Part shown: positions 56,157-64,000 of the stretch, piece by piece
How positions within the stretch are numbered: the first letter of the stretch is position 1
How the letters are laid out: every line of letters begins with the position of its first letter
Assembly (NCBI RefSeq): GCF_900110255.1
Contig: NZ_FODD01000001.1
Span: forward strand, 310,001-374,000
DNA: 64,000 nt
Origin: Actinacidiphila rubida
GTDB lineage: Bacteria > Actinomycetota > Actinomycetes > Streptomycetales > Streptomycetaceae
Reading direction: 5' to 3'
The notes under the pieces: model-generated
What the model was told of the DNA's origin: nothing
The model's database searches: none
The model's input: only the letters and a program-made list of their open reading frames with translations
Position numbers and translations under genes: made by a program

Positions 56157-57880
56157 TCGCGGCGCAGGACGACGTAGCCCTCGGCGTTGCCGACCACGGA
56201 GTACTTCGTCCCGGGGTGCAACTGGGTGGCGTAGACGGCCGGATCGGACACCCAGCCGTTCGTGTCGTCGATGGCGATGTACTGCGGGACGACGCCGGGG
56301 GTGTCACCGATCCAGTACACCGTGGTGCGGTGCACCAGCCGGCTGATCGGGCCGACGTTGGCCTCGACGGTCGCCCCGTCGGGGATCTGGCCGAGCAGCT
56401 GCTCGACGGCCTTGGTGCGGGCGTCGACCTTGTACGTCGCGCCGTGCGACAGCGAGGCCAGCGGCAGGGTGAGGGTCAGCGCGAGGGCCGCACCGGCCAC
56501 GGCGGCGGGCGCTCCCGACGCGTACGAGCGCAGCCACGGCATCCGGCTGCGGCGCGACCGGTCGGCGGCGTCGACCAGCGCCAGGAAGACCACCGGCATC
56601 AGCACGGCGCTGTAGTGCCAGTCGATGCCCCAGTAGTGGTCGTCGTGCGAGATGAACCGCCAGCCGAGGGTCGGCAGCGCGGCCACGAACAGCGGCGAGC
56701 GCAGCGCGAGCAGTCCGCTGGTCGGCAGGAGTATCCACAGCAGGGTGTGCAGCGCCGTGCCGAACGGGATGTGGCCGGGCATCGGGGCGCCGTGCCCGTT
56801 GAGCTTGTTCCAGTAGTCGTAGCCGCCCGCCTTGTTGAACGCGGGGATGATCACGCCGAACGCCAGGGCGGAGGCCGCGACCCCGAAGGCGGCCAGCCCG
56901 ATCGCCCACGGTCCGTACCGCTCGCCGTCGGACATCGGCTCGTCGCGGGCGTCGCCCTCGCCGTCCGGCGGGCTGCCGTCGTCCGCCTCGCCGTCGCCGT
57001 CCGCCTCGCCGGTGCGCTCCGCGGCGGTGCCGTGGCCCTCGCCGTCCGCGGCGCTCCTGACGAGGCCGGTGGTGCCGTCCGCATCCGCCGTGCGGTCGGC
57101 TGTGCCGTCCGCGTCGCCGCGGTCGGCGCTGTCGGCGCCGGGTGCGGCCTGCTGCGGCGCGGACTCCTGGCGGGTGCGCCACCACACGATCGCGCCGATC
57201 GCGGCGGCCGTGACGCCCATGTCCTCCTTGACCAGCACCAGCGGCACCGCCCACCACAGGGCCGCGGCCCACTTCTTGCGCAGCACCGCCTCCAGCGAGA
57301 AGGCCAGCAGCGGCATCGCGAACGCGATCTCGTGGAAGTCGAACTGCACCGCCTTCTGCACGCCCCACGACAGCGCGTACGCGGTGCCGATCGCCAGCCC
57401 CCGCCCGCGGCCCAGCACATGGGCCGCGCCCCGCGTGACCGGGACGACGGACAGCGCGAAGAGCACGGCCTGGGCGACGAGCAGGGTGACGGGTGTGGGG
57501 AACACCCGGTAGAACGGCGCGATCAGTGCGGTGATCGGGCTGAAGTGGTCACCGAGGATGTTGAAGCCGGGGCCCTTGAGGTCGGCGACGGGCGCGTGCA
57601 GGTGCGCGTAGGACTTGATGGCCTCCTCGAAGATGCCCAGGTCCCAGGACATGGTCAGCATCTGCCGGTAGCGGGTCACCGACAGCAGCAGGTACGCCAC
57701 GAAGAACACGGCCGCCAGCAGGTACGGGTCGAGCCGGGCGCCCGGCGGGCGGACCCGTGGTCCGCGGCCCGCCGGCGACCGCTCGGCGCCTGCGCTGCCG
57801 GGCTCCGACACGCGGGCGGACGCGCTCCGCTCCGCGGTTCTGGTGCCCTGCGCCGGTATGACGGCCTCGGCCCTGTCCAT
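56153..57880 (-). CDS. DUF2079 membrane protein (paralogue A)
   Basis: ATG 57880 (MDRAEAVIPAQGTRTAERS) is chosen by alignment with the paralogue upstream, which starts MDRAEAVLPGQ. The 575-residue protein has a disordered N-terminus, about ten membrane helices and a C-terminal extracytoplasmic domain ending in YVVLRRD. Shared DUF2079 motifs include LTMSWDLGIFEEAIKSYAHL, GDHFSPITALIAPFYR and FDFHEIAFAMPLLAF, which resemble GT-C-fold glycosyltransferases with a polyprenyl-phosphate-sugar donor (inference). An acidic/Gly-rich insertion of about 85 residues (about 235-320, Asp/Glu/Ala repeats) is absent from the paralogue. Confidence 0.88.
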   Translation of the reverse strand: MDRAEAVIPAQGTRTAERSASARVSEPGSAGAERSPAGRGPRVRPPGARLDPYLLAAVFFVAYLLLSVTRYRQMLTMSWDLGIFEEAIKSYAHLHAPVADLKGPGFNILGDHFSPITALIAPFYRVFPTPVTLLVAQAVLFALSVVPVTRGAAHVLGRGRGLAIGTAYALSWGVQKAVQFDFHEIAFAMPLLAFSLEAVLRKKWAAALWWAVPLVLVKEDMGVTAAAIGAIVWWRTRQESAPQQAAPGADSADRGDADGTADRTADADGTTGLVRSAADGEGHGTAAERTGEADGDGEADDGSPPDGEGDARDEPMSDGERYGPWAIGLAAFGVAASALAFGVIIPAFNKAGGYDYWNKLNGHGAPMPGHIPFGTALHTLLWILLPTSGLLALRSPLFVAALPTLGWRFISHDDHYWGIDWHYSAVLMPVVFLALVDAADRSRRSRMPWLRSYASGAPAAVAGAALALTLTLPLASLSHGATYKVDARTKAVEQLLGQIPDGATVEANVGPISRLVHRTTVYWIGDTPGVVPQYIAIDDTNGWVSDPAVYATQLHPGTKYSVVGNAEGYVVLRRD

Positions 57881-58137
57881 CGTCGTCCTCCCGTGGCATC
57901 GGGTCGGGGTCTGCCGGAAAAGATACGGGACGACACCGTGCCCGCGGGACCCGTGGGACGACCCGGCCGTCACGGCGTGGGCAGGAACCGGCCGCGCGGA
58001 CGCCGCGGACGGTGGCCGCACGGCAGCCGGTACGTCCGCCGGGCGCGGGCCGGGTGCTGTGGCGCGGCGTCGGCCGGGCCTCGTGGCGGGAGCCGGCGGG
58101 ATGCGGGCCGCACGGGGTCCGGAGTGCGTGCCGCGGG

Positions 58138-59679
58138 TCACACGCGGCGCAGCACCAGGCAGTCGTCCTGGTCGGCGACCACCGTGTAGCGGTGGCCGGG
58201 GTGCAGGGCCTGCGCGTGGCGCACCGGGTCGTCCTGCCAGCCCGCGGTGTCGCCCAGCGCGATGTACTGCGGGACGACGTCCTCGCCGGAGCCGATCCAG
58301 TACACCGTCGTGCGGTGGACGAGGCGGCTCAGCGGGCCGACGTCGGACTCGACCGTCGCACCGTCCGGGATGCGGTCGAGCAGCCGCTCCACGGTCCGGG
58401 TGCGGGCGTCGACCCGGTAGGCGCCGGCGTGCGCCAGCCCGGCCAGCGGCAGCTGCACGGTCAGCGCGAGCGCCGCGCCGGCTGACGCCGCCGGCATCGC
58501 CGCCGCCCAGCCGCGCAGCCGGTCCCCGGCACGGCGGGCGCCGAACACGCCCCGCGGGCCCGGCCGTTCGAGCGCGGTGATCGCGTCCACCAGGGCCAGG
58601 AAGACCACCGGCATCAGCACCGCGCTGTAGTGCCACCCGGTGCCCCAGTTCTCCGGGTAGTGCGAGGAGAACCGCCAGCCGAGGGTGGGCAGCGCCACCA
58701 GCAGCAGCGGGGAGCGCAGCGCCAGCAGGCCGCCGGCCGGCACCAGCAGCCACAGCAGGGTGTGGGCCGCCGTGACCACCGGGATGTGCCCGCTCACCGC
58801 CCCCTCCCCGTTGATGTGCGCGAACGGGTCGTAGCCGGGTCCGTGGAACATCGGGATCAGCCACCGGACCTCCCAGGCCGACGCCGCGATACCGAAGGCC
58901 ACCAGCGCCAGCGCGTACGTCCCCGCGGACCCGGACGGTCCCGCCCGCCCCTTCCCCGCCGCCCGGCGGGCCTCACCTGGCGAATCGGCTCGACCCGCCC
59001 GCTCCTCGCGCCGCTCGTGCCGGGTCCGCAGCCGGACCAGCAGCCCGATCATCGCGGCCGTGGCCCCCAGGTCCTCCTTGACCAGCACCAGCGGCACCGC
59101 CCACCACAGGGCCGCGGCCCACCTCCGCCGCAGCACGGCCTCCAGCGAGAACGCCAGCAGCGGCATCGCGAACGCCACTTCGTGGAAGTCGAAGTCCACC
59201 GCCCGCTGCACGCCCCACGACAGCCCATAGGCCACGCCGATGGCCAGCCCCCGGCCGCGGCCGAGCGCCCGGCCCGCGATCCGGGTGACGGGGACGACGG
59301 ACAGCGCGAAGAGCAGGGCCTGTGCGACGAGGAGGGTGACGGGCGTGGGGAACACCCGGTAGAACGGCGCGATCAGGGCGGTGACCGGGCTGAAGTGGTC
59401 GCCGAGCACGCTCGTGCCCGGCCCCTTGAGATCGGCGACGGGCGCGTGGAGGTGGGCATAGGACTTCACGGCCTGCTCGAAGATGCCCAGGTCCCAGGAC
59501 ATCGTGAGCATCCGCCGGTCCCGGGACACCGACAGGGCCGTGTAGGCGCAGAAGAACGCCGCCGCCAGCAGGTACGGGTCCGGCCGGCCGGTGCGCGGCG
59601 CGGGTGGGTCCGCGGCGGTGTCGGCCGCCTGGGCCGGGATGGCGGTCTGCCCCGGGAGGACGGCCTCGGCTCGGTCCAT
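58138..59679 (-). CDS. DUF2079 membrane protein (paralogue B)
   Basis: ATG 59679 (MDRAEAVLPGQTAIPAQAAD) gives 513 residues. Most of the protein is the same as its downstream neighbour (LTMSWDLGIFEQAVKSYAHL, DHFSPVTALIAPFYRVFPTP, LLVAQALLFALSVVPVTR), so the two arose by tandem duplication; the central cytoplasmic loop is short and basic instead of long and acidic. The fold is likely GT-C, with the first extracytoplasmic loop Asp as a candidate catalytic residue (inference). The 257-base gap to paralogue A (57881-58137) holds no gene and probably a separate promoter for A. Confidence 0.88.
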   Translation of the reverse strand: MDRAEAVLPGQTAIPAQAADTAADPPAPRTGRPDPYLLAAAFFCAYTALSVSRDRRMLTMSWDLGIFEQAVKSYAHLHAPVADLKGPGTSVLGDHFSPVTALIAPFYRVFPTPVTLLVAQALLFALSVVPVTRIAGRALGRGRGLAIGVAYGLSWGVQRAVDFDFHEVAFAMPLLAFSLEAVLRRRWAAALWWAVPLVLVKEDLGATAAMIGLLVRLRTRHERREERAGRADSPGEARRAAGKGRAGPSGSAGTYALALVAFGIAASAWEVRWLIPMFHGPGYDPFAHINGEGAVSGHIPVVTAAHTLLWLLVPAGGLLALRSPLLLVALPTLGWRFSSHYPENWGTGWHYSAVLMPVVFLALVDAITALERPGPRGVFGARRAGDRLRGWAAAMPAASAGAALALTVQLPLAGLAHAGAYRVDARTRTVERLLDRIPDGATVESDVGPLSRLVHRTTVYWIGSGEDVVPQYIALGDTAGWQDDPVRHAQALHPGHRYTVVADQDDCLVLRRV

Positions 59680-59879
59680 GCGGTTCCCTCTTCGTCTCGC
59701 GGACGCTCCCGGCACCGGCCGGTTCTCATCCGCTGTGCGTCGATTGTGCAGGAAATGTCCGTGTCGAAAGATACGCGGTCACCCCCTCCCGCGGCGGGGG
59801 CGTACGCGCGCCGTAGGCTCCCTGCCTCGACGGGTGGTCCGCCGGACGGGGCGGCCGCCGGATTCCTGGGAGGGCCGCC

Positions 59880-60398
59880 GTGAAGGCGTGGATGGGGGCG
59901 CACCGGCGCCTGCTGCTGGTGCTGGGCGGGGGACTGGTCGTGGTGGGCGTCGTGGTGGCGGTGGTGGTGTCGGCCGTGTCCGGCGGTGGCGGGGGCCGTA
60001 CGCTGCCGCCGCCCCGCGCCCGCGTCTACACCGCGCAGCAGGCGTGCCTGCTGACCGGCGAGCGCGGGATCGCGGACCCGGCCGCGGTGCCGGTGTGGGC
60101 GGGCATGCAGGACGCGTCGGCGCGCACGCACGCGAAGGTCACGTACCTGGCGATGGCCGGCGAGCAGAGCGCGGCCGCGGCGGGGCCGTACCTGTCCACG
60201 CTGGCGGCCCGGCAGTGCACCGTGGTGCTGACGGTGGGCGCGGCGCCGGACGGCGCGGTGGCCGCGGCCGGCAAGCGGTTCCCCGGCACCCGCTTCGTGG
60301 TGGTCGGCGCGGGCCCCGCCGGTCTGTCCAACGTGACGGCCGTGTCCGGAACGCGCGCCGGGGTCGCCTCCGCGGTCGAGGCGGCACTCAAGGGCTGA
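59880..60398 (+). CDS. Half-size BMP-family-like membrane-anchored binding protein
   Basis: The GTG at 59880 follows GGAGGG. The 172-residue protein has an N-terminal membrane helix (about 10-32) with no lipobox Cys, a short Gly-rich spacer, and then a single alpha/beta domain (CLLTGERGIADPAAVPVWAGMQDA, VTYLAMAGEQSAAAAGPYLSTL, QCTVVLTVGAAPDGAVAAAGKRFPGTRFVVVG). This corresponds to the first lobe of a basic-membrane-protein/PBP1-type substrate binder, which normally has about 330 residues. The second lobe is missing although the gene ends cleanly with in-frame stop and normal codon use. It is divergent from DUF2079 paralogue B. Confidence 0.75.
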   Translation: MKAWMGAHRRLLLVLGGGLVVVGVVVAVVVSAVSGGGGGRTLPPPRARVYTAQQACLLTGERGIADPAAVPVWAGMQDASARTHAKVTYLAMAGEQSAAAAGPYLSTLAARQCTVVLTVGAAPDGAVAAAGKRFPGTRFVVVGAGPAGLSNVTAVSGTRAGVASAVEAALKG

Positions 60399-60528
60399 GT
60401 CGGCCGAAGTCCCCGGTCGGAAAAGCGGAATGATTCGCTGTCATATGACGATACGCCAGATCGTCAATGGGGGCGGAGTAAAGACTGTGCCCGGAGTGAA
60501 ACGGGGCAATCGGCGCAGTCTCGCGAGG

Positions 60529-60644
60529 TTGACCATGTACAGGCAAAGAATGTCTACAAATCCTTTGGGAGACCTTTCTTCCGCGTGACGGCTCCGGGCA
60601 AGATCTGCGCGTTTTCTGTGTCGACTCTGTCAGGAGCCTGTGCC
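60529..60644 (+). promoter_or_regulatory. Possible promoter and leader of the RHS-type gene
   Basis: TTGACC at 60529-60534 with TGTCTA/TCTACA about 16-18 bases later is a plausible -35/-10 pair in a stretch (60420-60620) clearly lower in G+C than its surroundings. AGGAG at 60632-60636 is the ribosome site for GTG 60645. The rest of the 246-base gap contains the imperfect inverted repeat GACGAT/ATCGTC (about 60447-60465). Confidence 0.35.
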
Positions 60645-63600
60645 GTGCGCGCATCCTTCCTCCGTCGCTCGTCGCGACGCCTCGCCCGCCGCCGTGTGTG
60701 GATGCGGTGCACGGCGATGCTGGCGTTCGTCGCCCTCGCGTTCACGCTGGCGACGGATCAGGCCGCGGCCGACGGAGCCACGCTCCCGGCGCTGTCGATG
60801 CCGAGCCTGTCGTCGCTCACCAGCTGGCTGAAGCACCCGCACTGGAACCACCTGCCGCGGCAGGCGGGCGGCACCGCCGCGGGCCGCAGCCACCGCGCGA
60901 CCGCCGCGTCCACGCGGGCGGGCGGCGGGGTCGGCCATCCGCCGGGCCACGCGCCAGGTGAACTCGACGCCTACCACCCGTACGCGAAGTCGGTGAAGGC
61001 CGGCCGCAGTGCGGTGGTCGGCGGCTGGTCGGCGAAGACCAGCAAGCGGGACGCCGCCCACTCCGGGCGCACCGTCACCGTCTACGACAACGCCGACGGG
61101 TCCCACACCCGCCAGGTCTCCCTCGACGCCGTCAACTACCAGGACGCGCACGGGAACTGGCTGCCGATCGACACCCGGCTCAGCCGCCGCGCCGACGGCA
61201 GCCTGCACGAGCGCGCCAACTCCCTCGGCGTCGCCTTCGCCCCGCGCGCGAGCGACCCGCACCTGGCCGTCCTGACCACCGGCAGCGGGACGTCCGTCGG
61301 CTACGCGCTGGGCGGCGCCGCCCCGGTGGCCGGCACCCTCGCCGCCGACGGCAAGGCGGTCACCTACCCCGGCGTGCTGCCCGGCACCGACCTCGTCGCC
61401 GCCGCCTCGGCGAACGGCGTCAAGGAGGCCGTGGTCCTGCACTCCGCGCAGACCGCGAACTCCTGGACCTTCCCGCTGGCCCTCCAGGGCCTGACCCCGT
61501 CGCTCGCCAAGGACGGCTCCGTCGAACTGCGGGACGCCGCCGGGAAGATCACCGCCCGCATCCCGCGCGCGTACGCCTACGACTCCCGCGTCGACCGCCG
61601 CTCCGGCGACCCCACCACGACCTACGCCGTCCAGTACGCGCTCGTCGGCGACCACGGCACCACCGCCCTGAAGGTCACCCTCGACCAGGCCTGGCTGCAC
61701 GACCCGGCCCGCGTCTTCCCGGTGACCGTCGACCCGACCATCACCGACGGCTGGACCACCACCTACGCCGAGTCGGGCAACACCGGCGACCACTCGTTCG
61801 AGCAGACCGTCAAGGTCGGCTCCTACGACTCCGGCACCCACTCCGCCAACTCCTTCGTCAACCACTGGTACGGCGGCTGGGACGGCTCCAAGGTCACCGT
61901 CACCGCCGCCGACCTGCACCTGTTCGACACGTGGGCCTCCACCTGCACCGCCGAGCGGTTCGACGTCGCCCTGGTCACCAGCGCGTGGACGCCGACCGGC
62001 GTCACCACCTACCCCGGCCCGTCGAAGGGCTCGTCGATCGGCAACCTCACGCCGAGCGTCCCCAACGCCTGCGCCAACACCGGCGCCGACCGCACCGTGG
62101 GCGACTGGCTGGACGTGCCGCTCACCGTCTCCGCCATCCAGGGCTGGGTGAACGGCACCACGCCCGACTACGGCCTGGCCGTGTACGCCGCGACCACCGA
62201 CGCGCTGCACTGGAAGCAGTTCGGCTCGTTCAGCGACGCCGGCAAGGGCCCGTACATCACGGTCACCTACACCGGCACGACGCCGCCGCAGGTGTACCAG
62301 CAGTACCCGGACAACAACGCCGTCGAGTACACCACCACGCCCGAGCTGACCGCGTGGTCCGGCGGCGCCAACTCGCAGGCCAACACCACGACCAAGTACG
62401 ACTTCCAGGTCTACGACAACACCAACACCAAGGTCGCCGACTCCGGCCTGCTCGCCACCGGCGACTGGACGGTGCCCGCCGGCAAGCTCAAGTGGGGCCA
62501 GACCTACTCCTGGACGATCCAGTCGTACGACGCGAGCCTGTACTCGGGCGCCACGTACTACGCGATGTCCATCCAGGTCCCGCAGCCCCTGGTGACCTCC
62601 GGCCTGTCGCAGAACAGCAGCGACCACGGCTTCGACCCGTCCATCGGCAACTACACGACGTCCGACACCGACGCGACGATCTCGGTGGCCGGCCCCAGCC
62701 TGGACATCGACCGCGACTACAACTCCCGCGACCCCCGCTGGACCGGCGCGTTCGGCGCCGGCTGGTCGAGCGTCCTCGACGCCCGCGCCACCGAGCAGTA
62801 CAACGCGGCGGGCGCCGTCGTCGGCAACGTCGTCACCTACCCCGACGGCTCCCAGGTCGGCTTCGGCAAGAACGGCGACGGCACCTACTCGCCGCCCTCC
62901 GGCCGCTTCGCCACCTTCAAGGCCGTCACCGGCGGCTACTCGCTGACGGACAAGAACGACACCGCCTACGCCTTCACCCAGTCCCTCGGCTCCGGCGGCT
63001 ACGGCATCACCTCCGTCACCGACGCCGACGGACGCGCCGTCACCTTCGGCTGGAGCGGCGGCCACATCACCACGATGACCTCGGTCACCGCCGGCCGCGC
63101 CCTGCACCTGACGTGGCAGACCCCGTCGGGCGCCGGCGCCGCGCACGTCGCGACCGTCGTCACCGACCCGGTCGTGACCACCGACTCGACCTCCGCGCTC
63201 ACCTGGACCTACGGCTACACCGGCGACCAGCTCAGCACGGTGTGCTCGCCGATCTCCACCACGCAGTGCACCACCTACGGCTACACCGCCGGCTCGCAGT
63301 ACCAGAACGCCACCCTCGACCTCGGCCCGCACGCCGCGTGGCCGATGTCCGAGGCGTCCGGCACCGCCGGCAAGGACGCCGTCCTCGCCAACCAGGGCAC
63401 CGAGAACCTCACCTACAGCGGCGTCACCCTCGGGTCCGCCGCCGGCACCGGCCCGCTCACCGGATCCACCGCGACCGCCGCCCTGTTCAACGGCACCAGC
63501 TCCTACGCGACCATGCCGTTCGACATGGGCAACGACACCGACTCCGGTGCCCTGTCCCTGTGGTTCAAGACCTCCGCCGGGCCCGGCGTCCTCTACTCCT

Positions 63601-64000
63601 ACGCCTCGCAGCCCGTCACCGCCGGCGACTCGCCCGGCGCCTACACCCCGGCCGCGTACGTCGGCACCGACGGCAAGCTCAAGGCCGAGTTCTGGTACAG
63701 CGGCGGCATCGCGCCGATCAGCACCACCGCCTCCGTCGCGGACGGCAAGTGGCACCACATGGTGCTGTCGGCCGCCGGCAACTCCCAGACGCTCTTCCTG
63801 GACGGCGCCAAGGTCGGCTCCGTCACCGGCAGCGTCTCCATCAAGCCCGGCGTCGCCTTCGGCAAGAACCAGCCGTACAACACGCTCGGCGCCGGCTTCC
63901 TCGGCGGCAACTGGCCGGACGAGCCGCACCAGAGCAGCACCGACCCGACCGGCACCGCCACGTACTTCAACGGCGCCATCGCCGACGCCGCCTGGTTCGA
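60645..64000 (+). CDS. Large secreted DNRLRE/RHS-type/LamG protein (3' truncated by window edge)
   Basis: GTG 60645 (VRASFLRRSSRRLARRRVW) lies 9 bases after AGGAG, and the frame is open through base 64000: 1,118 codons with no stop. Visible order: twin-arginine-like/basic signal region with hydrophobic core (about 17-38, ending QAAADG); a region with DNRLRE-like beta structure (about 360-545); a Fn3-like segment (TPPQVYQQYPDNNAVEYTTTPEL, about 546-655); an RHS-entry domain with LDIDRDYNSRDPRWTGAFGAGWSS (about 685-710) and RHS-like YD strands (TSVTDADGRAVTFGW); then a LamG/concanavalin domain from about residue 895. This is the N-terminal half of an actinobacterial wall-associated RHS protein, whose toxin tip would lie beyond the window. 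Confidence 0.85.
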   Translation, partial: MRASFLRRSSRRLARRRVWMRCTAMLAFVALAFTLATDQAAADGATLPALSMPSLSSLTSWLKHPHWNHLPRQAGGTAAGRSHRATAASTRAGGGVGHPPGHAPGELDAYHPYAKSVKAGRSAVVGGWSAKTSKRDAAHSGRTVTVYDNADGSHTRQVSLDAVNYQDAHGNWLPIDTRLSRRADGSLHERANSLGVAFAPRASDPHLAVLTTGSGTSVGYALGGAAPVAGTLAADGKAVTYPGVLPGTDLVAAASANGVKEAVVLHSAQTANSWTFPLALQGLTPSLAKDGSVELRDAAGKITARIPRAYAYDSRVDRRSGDPTTTYAVQYALVGDHGTTALKVTLDQAWLHDPARVFPVTVDPTITDGWTTTYAESGNTGDHSFEQTVKVGSYDSGTHSANSFVNHWYGGWDGSKVTVTAADLHLFDTWASTCTAERFDVALVTSAWTPTGVTTYPGPSKGSSIGNLTPSVPNACANTGADRTVGDWLDVPLTVSAIQGWVNGTTPDYGLAVYAATTDALHWKQFGSFSDAGKGPYITVTYTGTTPPQVYQQYPDNNAVEYTTTPELTAWSGGANSQANTTTKYDFQVYDNTNTKVADSGLLATGDWTVPAGKLKWGQTYSWTIQSYDASLYSGATYYAMSIQVPQPLVTSGLSQNSSDHGFDPSIGNYTTSDTDATISVAGPSLDIDRDYNSRDPRWTGAFGAGWSSVLDARATEQYNAAGAVVGNVVTYPDGSQVGFGKNGDGTYSPPSGRFATFKAVTGGYSLTDKNDTAYAFTQSLGSGGYGITSVTDADGRAVTFGWSGGHITTMTSVTAGRALHLTWQTPSGAGAAHVATVVTDPVVTTDSTSALTWTYGYTGDQLSTVCSPISTTQCTTYGYTAGSQYQNATLDLGPHAAWPMSEASGTAGKDAVLANQGTENLTYSGVTLGSAAGTGPLTGSTATAALFNGTSSYATMPFDMGNDTDSGALSLWFKTSAGPGVLYSYASQPVTAGDSPGAYTPAAYVGTDGKLKAEFWYSGGIAPISTTASVADGKWHHMVLSAAGNSQTLFLDGAKVGSVTGSVSIKPGVAFGKNQPYNTLGAGFLGGNWPDEPHQSSTDPTGTATYFNGAIADAAWF

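Noticed and set aside
60630-63929. 1,099-codon minus-strand open frame at the right edge
   Set aside because: Antisense to the RHS-type gene; repetitive GV/GA/RR composition and no start context. The plus-strand frame shows signal peptide and domains.

Overview
The window looks like a 64 kb piece of a Streptomyces-type (Streptomycetaceae) chromosome. The evidence is extreme G+C content, near-exclusive G/C at third codon positions, many GTG starts, genes overlapping as GTGA/ATGA, a sortase-E type LAATG surface protein, a two-CBM family 19 chitinase behind DasR-like operators, a DivIVA/FilP-like coiled-coil protein, and a gene order that, from memory, matches the S. coelicolor region holding pmt, rsmI, ksgA, ispE, gal, pth, rplY, prs, glmU, ppc and mfd. 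About 47 protein genes and one tRNA can be supported.

Layout. 0-5.2 kb: the end of an SDR oxidoreductase, a DMT permease, a penicillin-binding transpeptidase, a DUF4253 protein and an alpha/beta hydrolase. 5.5-14.4 kb: core housekeeping genes (protein O-mannosyltransferase, RsmI, a zinc-ribbon protein, TatD, KsgA/RsmA, IspE, an ABC-F ATPase). 14.4-22.2 kb: a membrane-anchored PQQ-type beta-propeller, a response regulator whose receiver lacks its phosphoacceptor, the galT-galE-galK operon, a second response regulator with an insertion in its receiver and a DasR-like site upstream, and a MarR regulator. 22.3-28.6 kb: a methyltransferase, a VOC protein, pth, rplY, prs, glmU and tRNA-Gln(TTG). 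28.8-35.9 kb: an acyl desaturase with a TetR regulator, ppc, a lone histidine kinase and a coiled-coil cytoskeletal-type protein.

36.1-43.2 kb is the most unusual part. Three different SUKH-type immunity domains each lie with a toxin-type enzyme domain: a 916-aa YrhB/deaminase-like/SUKH-4 protein full of repeats, a WHH-nuclease/SUKH-1 fusion, and a YwqJ-type deaminase overlapping a SUKH-3 gene. Two paralogous lipoprotein genes lie between the two sides. None of these enzyme-domain proteins has a visible secretion signal, so this resembles a domesticated or intracellular toxin-immunity locus rather than a classical secreted polymorphic toxin.

43.2-64 kb: a repeat-rich spacer, an MFS exporter, a MacB-like ABC pair with a heavily structured leader, mfd, a LAATG-anchored surface protein, a DasR-type chitinase gene, a TolB-like propeller, two tandem DUF2079 membrane proteins, a half-size BMP-like protein, and the first 1,118 codons of a large secreted RHS/LamG-type protein that runs off the right edge. 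Most convergent gene pairs are separated by long, perfect GC hairpins. No CRISPR array, insertion sequence, rRNA or phage module was seen.
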